From Bacteroidetes bacterium UBA5697 (lineage in GTDB: Bacteria > Bacteroidota > Bacteroidia > B-17B0 > Aurantibacillaceae), in contig DIHL01000030.1 in assembly GCA_002420145.1 (NCBI GenBank), positions 16,251 through 80,250 on the forward strand: 64,000 nucleotides of DNA, given 5' to 3'. Made by a program: the position numbers and the translations under genes. The notes under the pieces are model-generated. The model saw only the letters and a program-made list of their open reading frames with translations, did not search any database and was not told the DNA's origin. Position 1 is the stretch's first letter. Each line of letters starts with the position of its first letter. Of the stretch, positions 1 to 8,559 are shown one piece after another.

Positions 1-1
1 G

Positions 2-166
2 AAAGCTTATAGTGGAGTTTCGTTAGATAGTTTTGTAAAGAAAATTACTTATCAAAAATTAAGTAAAGAAGGCATAAATAACATCGGCCCGGCAATTGAA
101 CTAATGGCAGAGGCAGAAGGTTTACAGGCACACAAAAATGCAGTGACCGTAAGATTAAAAAAGTAA
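2..166 (+). CDS. hisD: Histidinol dehydrogenase, C-terminal fragment (5' end outside window)
   Basis: The window opens inside this gene; 54 codons and the stop are present. The enzyme catalyses the last two steps of histidine synthesis (histidinol to histidine, NAD-dependent). The visible tail reads SGVSLDSFVKKITYQ, then NNIGPAIELMAEAEGLQAHK, which is the conserved C-terminal part of HisD, including the Glu and His (AEGLQAH) that take part in zinc and substrate binding in the family. It lies 10 bases upstream of hisC and is clearly the first visible member of the his operon; hisG is expected upstream, outside the window. Confidence 0.93.
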   Translation, partial: KAYSGVSLDSFVKKITYQKLSKEGINNIGPAIELMAEAEGLQAHKNAVTVRLKK

Positions 167-176
167 ATTATAAATA

Positions 177-1229
177 ATGTTTGACGTAAATACTATAGTT
201 AGAGAAAATATCAAATCGCTACAATCTTATAAAGTGTGGAGAGATGATTATTTAGATAACAATGAAGCTATCTTTTTAGACAACTGCGAAAATAATTTTG
301 GTTCGCCTCTTGGATTGGGTTATGAGCGTTATCCGTCATCCTCTCAAAGTAAGATAAAGGAAGCTATTGCAACTTTCAAAAAATTAAAAGCAAATCAGGT
401 TGTTATAGGAAATGGGAGCGACGAACTAATTGATTTATTAATACGTTGTTTTTGTGAGCCAAAACAAGATAATATCCTAGTTTGTGAACCAACTTTTGGA
501 ATGTTTAAAGTGTATAGCCAATTAAATAATGTGGAAGTTTTAAATGCTCCGTTAGTAAAAGAAACCTTTCTATTTGATGAAAAACTAATTTTAAAAACTA
601 TAACATCAACTACAAAATTAGTTTTTATTTGTTCACCCAATAATCCAACTGGCACAAGCATCTCTATTGAACAATTAAAAATAATCTCCACTAATTTTAA
701 AGGCATTATTGTAGTAGACGAAGCATACATTGATTTTTCCGAAAAAAAATCTGCTATTGAACTTATTAATGAATATTCAAATATCATTGTTCTGCAAACT
801 TTTTCAAAAGCTTGGGGCTTAGCAGCTCTGCGCGTCGGTGTAGCTTACAGCAATCCTTCAATTATTGAAATTTTAAATAAGGTTAGACCGCCATTCAATA
901 TTAATAGCAATTCACAAGAATTGATATTAAACGTCTTGAAAAAATCAGCAATAAAGGATACATTAGTAGAAAGCATTTTAAAACAAAAAATAGTATTAGA
1001 AAATGAATTGCTACAATTATCATTTGTGAAAACCATAACAGAAAGTGACGCCAATTTTTTATTAATTGAAGTAATGGATGCTAATAAAATATGTAGCTAT
1101 TTATTAGAAAAAAATATTTTAATCAGTAACCGTTCAAGTTTACTAAATTGTGAAAACCGAATCAGAATTAGTGTAGGAACAGAAAAAGAAAACAAACAAT
1201 TAATCACCTTATTAAAACAATATAACTAA
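177..1229 (+). CDS. hisC: Histidinol-phosphate aminotransferase
   Basis: This PLP enzyme converts imidazole acetol phosphate plus glutamate to histidinol phosphate. The 350-aa length is normal for the family. The aminotransferase class I/II signatures are visible: ICSPNNPTG around residues 151-159, DEAYIDFS around 181-188, the PLP-binding lysine in QTFSKAWGLAALRVG (Lys211), and the RIRISVG arginine motif near the C-terminus. The ATG at 177 follows hisD by 10 bases and hisB starts one base after its stop, so it is translated within the his operon. No Shine-Dalgarno sequence is visible, as usual for Bacteroidota. Confidence 0.96.
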   Translation: MFDVNTIVRENIKSLQSYKVWRDDYLDNNEAIFLDNCENNFGSPLGLGYERYPSSSQSKIKEAIATFKKLKANQVVIGNGSDELIDLLIRCFCEPKQDNILVCEPTFGMFKVYSQLNNVEVLNAPLVKETFLFDEKLILKTITSTTKLVFICSPNNPTGTSISIEQLKIISTNFKGIIVVDEAYIDFSEKKSAIELINEYSNIIVLQTFSKAWGLAALRVGVAYSNPSIIEILNKVRPPFNINSNSQELILNVLKKSAIKDTLVESILKQKIVLENELLQLSFVKTITESDANFLLIEVMDANKICSYLLEKNILISNRSSLLNCENRIRISVGTEKENKQLITLLKQYN

Positions 1230-1230
1230 G

Positions 1231-2340
1231 ATGCAAAAAGTATTATTTATAGATAGAGACGGGACTTTGATTTGGGAACCACCAACAGATTTTCAAATTG
1301 ATAGTTTTGAGAAATTTAAATTTTTGCCTGGCGTTATTACTTGGCTTGGAAAAATTGCACGCGAGTTAGATTACGAATTAGTAATGGTAACAAATCAAGA
1401 TGGATTAGGCACAGAATCATTTCCAGAAAATACATTTTGGCCAGTTCATAATTTAATGGTTGATACATTAGCCAATGAAGGCATTACATTTGAAGACCAA
1501 TTTATCGACAGAACATTTGAAAAAGATAATCAACCAACTCGTAAACCAAATACAGGCATGTTAACTAAATATGTAAATGGTGATTATGATTTAGCAAATT
1601 CATTCGTCATAGGCGACAGATTAACGGATGTAAAATTGGCAAAAAATTTAGGTAGTAAATCCATCTTCATTAAAAACTACGATAAAGAAACCGGATTTGA
1701 AAATGAGATCGATAAAATTGTGGAGACATGGGAAGAAATTTATAATTACTTAAAATTACCAGAAAGAAATATTACCCACACTCGAACTACAAAAGAAACT
1801 GACATTAAAATCGCAATTAATTTAGATGGTAGTGGTAAGGCAGAAATTAAAACAGGGCTTGCTTTTTTTGATCATATGTTGGAGCAAATTGCTAAACACG
1901 GTAATATCGATTTATCCATCAATGCAAATGGAGATTTACATATTGATGAACACCACACAATTGAAGACACTGCCATTACTTTAGGAGAAGCATTTGCAAA
2001 AGCACTAGGAGATAAACGAGGCATTGAACGTTATGGTTTTTGTTTGCCAATGGATGATTGCTTAGCACAAGTAGCTCTAGATTTTGGCGGTAGAAATTGG
2101 ATTGAATGGCAAGCTGAATTTAAACGCGAAAAAATTGGAGATATGCCAACAGAAATGTTTTATCACTTTTTCAAGTCATTCAGTGATGCTTCTAAATGTA
2201 ATTTAAATATTAAAGTGGAAGGGCAAAACGAACACCACAAAATAGAATCAATTTTTAAAGCTTTTGCAAAAGCTATTAAGATATCAGTAAAGAGAGACGC
2301 TAACAACATGAGTTTACCAAGTACAAAAGGAGTTTTATAA
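1231..2340 (+). CDS. hisB: Bifunctional histidinol-phosphatase / imidazoleglycerol-phosphate dehydratase
   Basis: This is a two-domain enzyme of 369 aa. Residues about 1-165 are a HAD-type histidinol-phosphate phosphatase with the catalytic DRDGT near residue 8 and the distal motif VIGDRLTDVKLA. Residues about 175-369 are the IGP dehydratase, with the manganese-binding histidine motifs DEHHTIEDT and HHKIESIFKAFAKA. The two activities are steps 7 and 9 of the pathway. The fusion is known from enterobacteria and is common in Bacteroidota. The stop codon overlaps the hisH start by one base (TAATG), which suggests translational coupling. Confidence 0.96.
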   Translation: MQKVLFIDRDGTLIWEPPTDFQIDSFEKFKFLPGVITWLGKIARELDYELVMVTNQDGLGTESFPENTFWPVHNLMVDTLANEGITFEDQFIDRTFEKDNQPTRKPNTGMLTKYVNGDYDLANSFVIGDRLTDVKLAKNLGSKSIFIKNYDKETGFENEIDKIVETWEEIYNYLKLPERNITHTRTTKETDIKIAINLDGSGKAEIKTGLAFFDHMLEQIAKHGNIDLSINANGDLHIDEHHTIEDTAITLGEAFAKALGDKRGIERYGFCLPMDDCLAQVALDFGGRNWIEWQAEFKREKIGDMPTEMFYHFFKSFSDASKCNLNIKVEGQNEHHKIESIFKAFAKAIKISVKRDANNMSLPSTKGVL

Positions 2341-2921
2341 TGAAAGTATCTATCGTAAAATATAACGCGGGAAATGTGCAATCTGTCTTATTTGCTTTGG
2401 AGCGAATAGGAATTAATGCCATTGTTACTGATGATAAAGATCTTCTAACAACATCTGATAAAGTTATTTTTCCTGGCGTGGGTGAAGCTAGCTCAGCTAT
2501 GAAGTATTTAAAAGAAAAGAACTTAGATGAAGTGATTCTAAATTTAAAACAGCCTGTATTAGGCATTTGCTTGGGCATGCAACTCATGTGTCAATATTCA
2601 GAAGAAGGAAATACGAATTGCTTGGGGATTTTTGATAATAAAATCAAAATTTTTAGAGGAGATTTTAAAGTCCCACAAATTGGCTGGAACACTATTTATG
2701 ATCTAAAAACAAATTTATATCAAGGCATTAAAGAAAATGAATACATGTATTTTGTTCATAGTTACTATGCAGAAATAAGCGAACACACCATCGCAAAAAC
2801 AAATTACGGTTTAGAATATAGTTCATCTTTACAAAAAAATAATTTTTATGCAGCTCAGTTTCACCCAGAAAAATCAAGTGATGCAGGTCAACAATTATTA
2901 GAAAACTTTATCAAATTATAA
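2340..2921 (+). CDS. hisH: Imidazole glycerol phosphate synthase, glutaminase subunit
   Basis: This class I glutamine amidotransferase supplies ammonia to HisF. The triad is visible: nucleophile Cys77 in GICLGMQLM, and His175 and Glu177 in QFHPEKSS. The oxyanion-strand segment FPGVGEASSAM is also present. At 193 aa it has the usual length. It overlaps hisB by one base and is followed after 2 bases by hisA. HisH and HisF form a heterodimer, and hisF lies one gene downstream. Confidence 0.96.
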   Translation: MKVSIVKYNAGNVQSVLFALERIGINAIVTDDKDLLTTSDKVIFPGVGEASSAMKYLKEKNLDEVILNLKQPVLGICLGMQLMCQYSEEGNTNCLGIFDNKIKIFRGDFKVPQIGWNTIYDLKTNLYQGIKENEYMYFVHSYYAEISEHTIAKTNYGLEYSSSLQKNNFYAAQFHPEKSSDAGQQLLENFIKL

Positions 2922-2923
2922 AT

Positions 2924-3643
2924 ATGCAAATCATTCCAGCAATAGATATCATCGACGGCAAGTGTGTGCGATTAACACAAGGCGACTATGCGCAAAAAAC
3001 TATTTATAATGAGAATCCATTAGAAGTGGCTCAAGAATTTGAAAGCATTGGTGTTACTCGTTTACACTTGGTAGATTTAGATGGAGCAAAACTTGGTAAA
3101 GTAGTAAACTACAAAGTACTTGAAAAAATCGCCAGCAAAACAAAACTATCTATTGATTTTGGTGGAGGCATCAAAACCGATGATGATATTGAGACTGTAT
3201 TTAATTATGGGGCTGATTTAGCAACTGTTGGAAGTATTGCCGTTAAGAATAAAGACCTGTTTTTTTCATGGATAAAAAAATATGGCGCTGAAAAAATATT
3301 CTTGGGCGCAGATGTCAAAAATGAAAAAATTGCTGTTGGAGGTTGGTTAGAAACAACCAATGTTTCTATCTATGATTTCATCGAAGAAAATTTAAAGGAA
3401 GGGATTAAACATGTGTTTTGCACAGATATTTCAAAAGACGGTTTATTACAAGGGCCATCCATTGATTTGTATAAAAATATGATGACTAAATTTCCTCAAT
3501 TAAACTTAACAGCAAGCGGAGGTGTGTCACAATTGAATGATTTACACGAATTAAAAAACATTGGATGTTCAGGAGCCATTGTAGGAAAAGCTATTTACGA
3601 AGGGAGAATTACAATGGATGAATTAACAACATTTTTAAAATGA
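2924..3643 (+). CDS. hisA: ProFAR isomerase (1-(5-phosphoribosyl)-5-[(phosphoribosylamino)methylideneamino]imidazole-4-carboxamide isomerase)
   Basis: HisA is a (beta-alpha)8-barrel that performs the Amadori rearrangement of ProFAR to PRFAR. The 239-aa protein begins IIPAIDIIDGKCVRLTQGDY, with catalytic Asp8, and has the phosphate-binding turns FGGGIKT and ASGGVSQ plus GAIVGKAIYEG near the C-terminus, all as in the family. The catalytic Asp of the second half lies in CTDISKDG. Its stop overlaps the hisF start by four bases. Confidence 0.96.
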   Translation: MQIIPAIDIIDGKCVRLTQGDYAQKTIYNENPLEVAQEFESIGVTRLHLVDLDGAKLGKVVNYKVLEKIASKTKLSIDFGGGIKTDDDIETVFNYGADLATVGSIAVKNKDLFFSWIKKYGAEKIFLGADVKNEKIAVGGWLETTNVSIYDFIEENLKEGIKHVFCTDISKDGLLQGPSIDLYKNMMTKFPQLNLTASGGVSQLNDLHELKNIGCSGAIVGKAIYEGRITMDELTTFLK

Positions 3644-4395
3644 TTACGAAGAGAATAATTCCTTGCTTAGACATTAAGGACGGACGAACCGTTAAAGGCA
3701 TCAACTTTGAAAACATTAAAGATGCAGGAGACCCTGTAGAATTAGCCATTAAATATGCTAAACAAGGCGCCGATGAATTAGTGTTTTTAGATATTACAGC
3801 CACTAACGAAAAACGCAAAACCTTGTCGGAATTGGTAACGCGCATAGCTAAACATATCAATATTCCATTTACAGTTGGTGGCGGAATTAGTTCTGTTGAA
3901 GATGTATCTATCTTATTAAATTCTGGGGCAGATAAAATATCTGTTAATACTTCCGCTGTTAAAAATCCTCAACTAATAAAAGAACTAGCTAATCAATTTG
4001 GGAGTCAATGTGTGGTTTTAGCGATTGACACAAAATTTGAAGACAATGATTGGCATGTTTATTTAAATGGAGGGAGAGTAAAAACAGATTTAAAAACAAT
4101 TGATTGGGCAAAACAAGCAGTTGCTTTAGGAGCAGGAGAATTATTATTAACGTCGATGAATAATGATGGCACTAAAGATGGCTATGCTATTGATATCACC
4201 AAACAAATTTCAGAAGCAGTAAATGTACCTGTTATAGCAAGTGGTGGAGCTGGAACGATGCAACACTTTAAAGAAATTTTTGAAAATGGGAAGGCAGATG
4301 CCGCGTTAGCAGCGAGTGTTTTTCATTATAAAGAAATAGCTATACCAGAATTAAAAAAATATTTACAAGAAAATAATTTAGAAATAAGAATTTAA
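3640..4395 (+). CDS. hisF: Imidazole glycerol phosphate synthase, cyclase subunit
   Basis: HisF is the barrel cyclase that uses ammonia from HisH to form imidazole glycerol phosphate and AICAR. It starts MITKRIIPCLDIKDGRTVKG, with catalytic Asp11, and carries FTVGGGISS, SVNTSAVKNP, AIDTKFED and VIASGGAGTMQHF. At 251 aa it is full length. The ATGA overlap with hisA implies coupled translation. A 62-base gap holding a perfect inverted repeat separates it from hisIE. Confidence 0.96.
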   Translation: MITKRIIPCLDIKDGRTVKGINFENIKDAGDPVELAIKYAKQGADELVFLDITATNEKRKTLSELVTRIAKHINIPFTVGGGISSVEDVSILLNSGADKISVNTSAVKNPQLIKELANQFGSQCVVLAIDTKFEDNDWHVYLNGGRVKTDLKTIDWAKQAVALGAGELLLTSMNNDGTKDGYAIDITKQISEAVNVPVIASGGAGTMQHFKEIFENGKADAALAASVFHYKEIAIPELKKYLQENNLEIRI

Positions 4396-4406
4396 GTCCC
4401 CAACAA

Positions 4407-4439
4407 AGACCCGAAAGGTTTATAAAACCTTTCGGGTCT
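4407..4439. other. Perfect 15-bp inverted repeat between hisF and hisIE
   Basis: The left arm AGACCCGAAAGGTTT (4407-4421) pairs exactly with AAACCTTTCGGGTCT (4425-4439) across a 3-base loop. The right side is followed by an A-run rather than a T-run, so it is not a classical intrinsic terminator for the his transcript. It could be an RNA-processing or stability hairpin, a partial attenuator of hisIE, or a mobile palindrome. Confidence 0.6.
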
Positions 4440-4457
4440 AAAAAATAAAACTAAAAC

Positions 4458-5048
4458 ATGAAACCAAACTTTACTAAATCATCAGACGGATTAATTCCAG
4501 TAATCATTCAAGACAATATAACCAATGTTGTATTAATGCTTGGCTATATGAATCAAGAAGCATTTGATAAAACACAACAAGAAAAACGCGTTATTTTTTT
4601 CTCACGCTCCAAAAATAGATTATGGACCAAAGGAGAAGAGAGTGGTAATTTCTTAGATGTCAATTCGCTTCTAATTGATTGCGACAATGACACTGTTTTA
4701 ATCAAAGCAACTCCTGCCGGGCCAACTTGTCACACTGGTGCCGACACTTGTTTTAACGAAAAAAATATTTCTCTTAATTTTTTAACAGAATTAGAAACCA
4801 TTATCAGAGATAGAAAAAATAATCCAACTGATAAATCCTATACTGCCTCTTTATTTGCAAAAGGCATCAATAAAATTGCTCAAAAAGTTGGAGAAGAGGC
4901 TGTAGAGGTTGTGATTGAAGCTAAAGACAATAATGATGATTTATTTAAAGGAGAAGCGGCCGATTTACTATTTCATTATTTGATATTATTACAAGCCAAA
5001 AACTTTACATTAAACGACATAATTAACGTTTTAAAAAGTAGACACTAA
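4458..5048 (+). CDS. hisI: Bifunctional phosphoribosyl-AMP cyclohydrolase / phosphoribosyl-ATP pyrophosphatase
   Basis: This 196-aa fusion carries steps 2 and 3 of the pathway. The N-terminal cyclohydrolase (about 1-100) shows LMLGYMNQEAF, the SRSKNRLWTKGEESG stretch, the metal-binding DCDNDT, and GPTCHTGADTCF cysteines. The C-terminal PRA-PH domain (about 110-196) shows GEEAVEVVIEAK and GEAADLLFHYLILL, typical of the MazG-like helical fold. It is the last gene of the his run and lies 62 bases after hisF, on the other side of the hairpin. Confidence 0.95.
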   Translation: MKPNFTKSSDGLIPVIIQDNITNVVLMLGYMNQEAFDKTQQEKRVIFFSRSKNRLWTKGEESGNFLDVNSLLIDCDNDTVLIKATPAGPTCHTGADTCFNEKNISLNFLTELETIIRDRKNNPTDKSYTASLFAKGINKIAQKVGEEAVEVVIEAKDNNDDLFKGEAADLLFHYLILLQAKNFTLNDIINVLKSRH

Positions 5049-5085
5049 TGTAATAATTTCAAATAATTGTTTATTTTTAACCTTA

Positions 5086-7107
5086 ATGAATTGGTTCTGT
5101 CTCAAAAATAATTTAATAGTATTTTTTGTACTTATCTTTTTTGCTAGTAAAGATACCTTATCTCAACAACAAAAATTTGATAGTTTAAGATTACTATTAA
5201 AAACAACCACTGTTCCCGAAAAACGAGCTGCCTTGTTAATTGATATTGCAAAAAGCATCTATAATTCCATTCCTGATTCTTCTATTGGTTATTGCGAAGA
5301 TGCAGCGGAATTAAGTGAAAAATATAATTTAGAAGTTCAATTAGCGCATTCACTTCATTGCGAATGCCGATATCTATTATTAAAAGGGGATTTAAAAACG
5401 ACTATAGAAAAATTAAATAAAGCCATTTCCCTTTTTGAAAAAAACAAAGAATTAAAGGGTTTAGCAAAATCCTATTCTTTAAAATCAATTGCTTTAGGAC
5501 GTTTAGAAAAAAGAGAAGAAGAGCTTAGTTATTTATTAAAAGCAAAAGAAATTTACATTTCTTTAAATGACAATCAAGGTTTATCAAATACCTTACAAAA
5601 TTTATCAAATGCTTATTCTGATAGTCGTCAATATCAAAATGCACTTGACGCATTAGAAGAATTAAAAAAATTAAATCTCCCTGAAAATGGAAAGGACTTT
5701 TATACTGAAATTAATTATGGTGGAATTTACTTTAATCAAAACAAAATAACTGAAGCACTATCCCATTTTCAAAAGGCTGTTAGTATCGCTAACGAATATA
5801 AAATGTTGGATAGTGAGATTACTGGAATTACGCGTATCGCTGAATGTTACCAACGCTTAAATAATCTTGAAAAGGCACAGGAATTCTACCAATCTGCTTT
5901 AACATTAGCAACTGAAAACCATCTATTGGTTGAGGAAAAAGATGCTTTAAAAGGCATTGTCGATCTATATGAAAAAGAAAAAAATTATAGCTCTGCCTTT
6001 TTCACCTTAAAGCGACTAAAGTTGATTGAAGATTCTTTATTGAATATCGAGAAAATAAAAAGTATCAATGATATTGAACACAAGCTTCAATTAACAGAAA
6101 AAGAAAAAATAATTGCTGAACAAAGTTTATCTCTTGAAAAAGAAAAAGTAGCCCTAGCCTCTTCTAAAAATAAGACATTAATGCTTATTGCAGGTTTGGT
6201 TATTGTTGGCATTGCTTTTATATTTTTATTCTATTACAACAGCAAAACAAAAAAATTATTTGCCTTAATTCAAAAACAAAAAATTGAAGTAGAAAGTCAA
6301 AAAGAAATTATTGAAATAAAAAATAAAGACGTGATGGATTCTATACATTACGCTAAATACATTCAAGGAAGTATGTTGCCATCCGCAAAAGCAATGAATA
6401 GTTTATTCCCTGATAATTTTGTTTTATATAAACCAAAAGATGTTGTTGCTGGCGATTTTTATTGGACAGAAACTATTAACAATAAACCTGTTTTAGCCGT
6501 TTGTGACTGCACTGGCCATGGTGTTCCTGGCGCTATGGTTAGTATTGTAGCATGTAATGCATTAAATAGAGCTATTAAAGAGTTTAACCTGTCAAATCCT
6601 GCTTTAATTTTTGATAAAGTAAACGAATTGATGCAAGAAACGTTTTCGAAAAGTGATTACGAAGTAAACGATGGAATGGATGGTGTGTTATGTGTGTTTG
6701 ACTATGATGCTATGAAATTACACATTGCTGCTGCCAATAATCCAATCTGGATTGTTAGTCAACCTGCTATTAAAACAGATTTATGGGAAGAGCCATGGTC
6801 TTTATCACAAATTAGTGCTGATAAAAAGCCTATAGGTAAATTTAAAGAAGAGGTGGCTCCTTTTACTTTAAAAACAGTAAGTGTAGAAAAAGGCGAAATG
6901 ATTTATCTATTTTCTGATGGTTATGCTGATCAATTTGGAGGACCAAAGGGTAAAAAATTTAAATACAAACCATTACAAGAATTATTAATTTCTATAGCAA
7001 GTTTGTCTTTACATGAGCAAAAACAGACTTTAGACACAACAATAGAGTCTTGGAAAGGAAGTTTAGATCAAGTGGACGACATCTTAATTATTGGGATTAG
7101 AGTTTAA
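5086..7107 (+). CDS. TPR-repeat membrane protein with C-terminal SpoIIE-type PP2C phosphatase domain
   Basis: The 673-aa protein has an N-terminal hydrophobic signal (residues 8-22), TPR repeats from about 40 to 320 predicted to lie in the periplasm, one membrane segment (about 364-384), a charged coiled coil (385-415), and a cytoplasmic SpoIIE/PP2C-like serine phosphatase domain. Metal-site motifs are intact: GDFYW (456-460), DCTGHGVPGAM (from 474), NDGMDG, SDGYADQFGG and QVDDILIIG. This is the architecture of a sensor that controls a phosphoprotein, often an anti-anti-sigma factor. The substrate is unknown and no anti-sigma gene is nearby. Two paralogues lie at 46931-50149. Confidence 0.85.
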   Translation: MNWFCLKNNLIVFFVLIFFASKDTLSQQQKFDSLRLLLKTTTVPEKRAALLIDIAKSIYNSIPDSSIGYCEDAAELSEKYNLEVQLAHSLHCECRYLLLKGDLKTTIEKLNKAISLFEKNKELKGLAKSYSLKSIALGRLEKREEELSYLLKAKEIYISLNDNQGLSNTLQNLSNAYSDSRQYQNALDALEELKKLNLPENGKDFYTEINYGGIYFNQNKITEALSHFQKAVSIANEYKMLDSEITGITRIAECYQRLNNLEKAQEFYQSALTLATENHLLVEEKDALKGIVDLYEKEKNYSSAFFTLKRLKLIEDSLLNIEKIKSINDIEHKLQLTEKEKIIAEQSLSLEKEKVALASSKNKTLMLIAGLVIVGIAFIFLFYYNSKTKKLFALIQKQKIEVESQKEIIEIKNKDVMDSIHYAKYIQGSMLPSAKAMNSLFPDNFVLYKPKDVVAGDFYWTETINNKPVLAVCDCTGHGVPGAMVSIVACNALNRAIKEFNLSNPALIFDKVNELMQETFSKSDYEVNDGMDGVLCVFDYDAMKLHIAAANNPIWIVSQPAIKTDLWEEPWSLSQISADKKPIGKFKEEVAPFTLKTVSVEKGEMIYLFSDGYADQFGGPKGKKFKYKPLQELLISIASLSLHEQKQTLDTTIESWKGSLDQVDDILIIGIRV

Positions 7108-7112
7108 AAACT

Positions 7113-7271
7113 TTAACCACATAGGCACATAGTTTTTTGGTTGTATAAGTACAGGATAGAAGCTTCGCTTTACAATAGAATAGCTATGTTTAAAAGCTTG
7201 CTTTTCTGAAATAAAACTCTTACAAAATAGACAACTCTTCAGTATATTATCCTATGTATCTATGTGGTTAA
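7113..7271. repeat. Intergenic inverted-repeat element, ACATAG family (copy 1)
   Basis: The gap between the phosphatase gene and tatC is bounded by TTAACCACATAGGCACATAG (7113-7132) and CTATGTATCTATGTGGTTAA (7252-7271), which form imperfect terminal inverted repeats of 20 bases. The left arm is the exact reverse complement of the right arm of the copy near 58866-58885, and a third copy occupies 22714-22859. The interior is AT-rich with no coding potential. It behaves like a small non-autonomous repeat. Confidence 0.65.
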
Positions 7272-7338
7272 TATTTAACTAGACAGTAAGTAATTTATTC
7301 GAAAATCCTCATAATAATGCTTAAATTTGCCCCCAATT

Positions 7339-8172
7339 ATGGCAGATAACCAACCAGAAGAAATGTCGATGCAAATGTCGTTTATGCAACATTTAGATGC
7401 ATTAAGATGGCATTTAGTGCGCAGTGCAATCGCCATATTTATATTTGCGGTTGGACTATTTATGTTTAATAATTTCTTATTTGACACAGTCATTTTTGGT
7501 CCATTAAAACAAGATTTCATTTCATATAGAGCATTATGTTCTTTAGGTTATAAAATTGGCGCTGGAGATGTGATGTGCATGATTGTTAAAGAACCCCATT
7601 TGCAAACACTATCAGCATCTGAACAATTTTTTACTCACATGTGGATTGCTTTATTGGGCGGAATTATTTTAGCCTTTCCTTATGTGTTATATGAATTATG
7701 GAAATTTATAAAACCAGCCCTTAAAGACACAGAATCTAAACCTGCGAAATGGTTTGTGATTGTGGCTTCTCTTTTATTTTTAATTGGAATTTTCTTTGGT
7801 TACTTTTTATTGTTCCCAATGTCCTACAACTTCTTAATTAACTATCAACTATCTGATAGCGGCATTGTTCAAACCAATAATACCCTAGATGATTATATAT
7901 CCTTAATTTCAACTATGGTGTTGGTTTCAGGCTTAGTATTTGAATTACCAGTGTTAGTGTATTTCTTAACTCGTTTAGGAATATTAACGCCTAACTTTAT
8001 GCGCAAGTACCGTAAGTATGCGGTGGTAATTATCTTAATCGCTGCTGCGGTTATTACTCCTTCACCAGATGTAACTTCACAGATGGTAGTAGCAGTGCCA
8101 ATGTATTTATTATATGAAGTAAGTATTTTTGTAAGTGCTTACGTAATTAAAAAACATAAATTAGAAGTATAA
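7339..8172 (+). CDS. tatC: Twin-arginine translocase subunit TatC
   Basis: TatC is the polytopic receptor of the Tat export pathway. I place the start at the ATG at 7339 (MADNQPEEMSMQMSFMQHLDALRWHLVRS), giving 277 aa; a TTG four codons upstream is possible but less likely. The N-terminal QHLDALRWHLVRS matches the conserved HLxELRxRL motif, followed by about six membrane segments, FPYVLYELWKFIKPAL and the late AAAVITPSPDVTSQ. TatA is not in the window. It is followed after one base by the AhpD-like gene. Confidence 0.94.
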   Translation: MADNQPEEMSMQMSFMQHLDALRWHLVRSAIAIFIFAVGLFMFNNFLFDTVIFGPLKQDFISYRALCSLGYKIGAGDVMCMIVKEPHLQTLSASEQFFTHMWIALLGGIILAFPYVLYELWKFIKPALKDTESKPAKWFVIVASLLFLIGIFFGYFLLFPMSYNFLINYQLSDSGIVQTNNTLDDYISLISTMVLVSGLVFELPVLVYFLTRLGILTPNFMRKYRKYAVVIILIAAAVITPSPDVTSQMVVAVPMYLLYEVSIFVSAYVIKKHKLEV

Positions 8173-8173
8173 C

Positions 8174-8518
8174 ATGTCAAACCAAGTTAAAGAATTCAAC
8201 GATTATCGTTCAAAAATGAATGAGGTTATTTTAGGAAAAGATAACTTAGTCATTAAACGTTTATTTAACTTAGATACACAAACATATTCTGATGGTGCAT
8301 TGAACGTAAAGACAAAAGAAATGTTAGGCTTAGTGGCTAGCATGGTATTACGTTGTGACGATTGTATTAAATACCACTTACTAAAATGCCACGAACAAGG
8401 TTGCACAACCGAAGAAGTTTACGAAATCTTTGCTGTTGCCAATATTGTTGGCGGCACCATTGTTATTCCTCACACTCGTCGTGGTGCTGAGTTTTGGGAA
8501 GAGTTAATCAAGAAATAA
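8174..8518 (+). CDS. Carboxymuconolactone decarboxylase / AhpD-like family protein
   Basis: This small protein of 114 aa carries the redox motif CDDCIKYHLLKC, i.e. CxxC followed by a histidine three residues later, as in AhpD-like and carboxymuconolactone decarboxylase family proteins. Proteins with this motif act as alkylhydroperoxidases; those without it are decarboxylases, so a peroxidase or thiol-disulfide role is more likely here. It starts one base after tatC and is probably cotranscribed. The substrate cannot be inferred. Confidence 0.85.
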   Translation: MSNQVKEFNDYRSKMNEVILGKDNLVIKRLFNLDTQTYSDGALNVKTKEMLGLVASMVLRCDDCIKYHLLKCHEQGCTTEEVYEIFAVANIVGGTIVIPHTRRGAEFWEELIKK

Positions 8519-8559
8519 ATTTTTTGTAACTTTTTTTAACATCTACGTTATTCGCGTAG

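Noticed and set aside
7108..7338. Possible tRNA or small RNA in the gap before tatC
   Set aside because: No cloverleaf; the gap is explained by the ACATAG repeat element.
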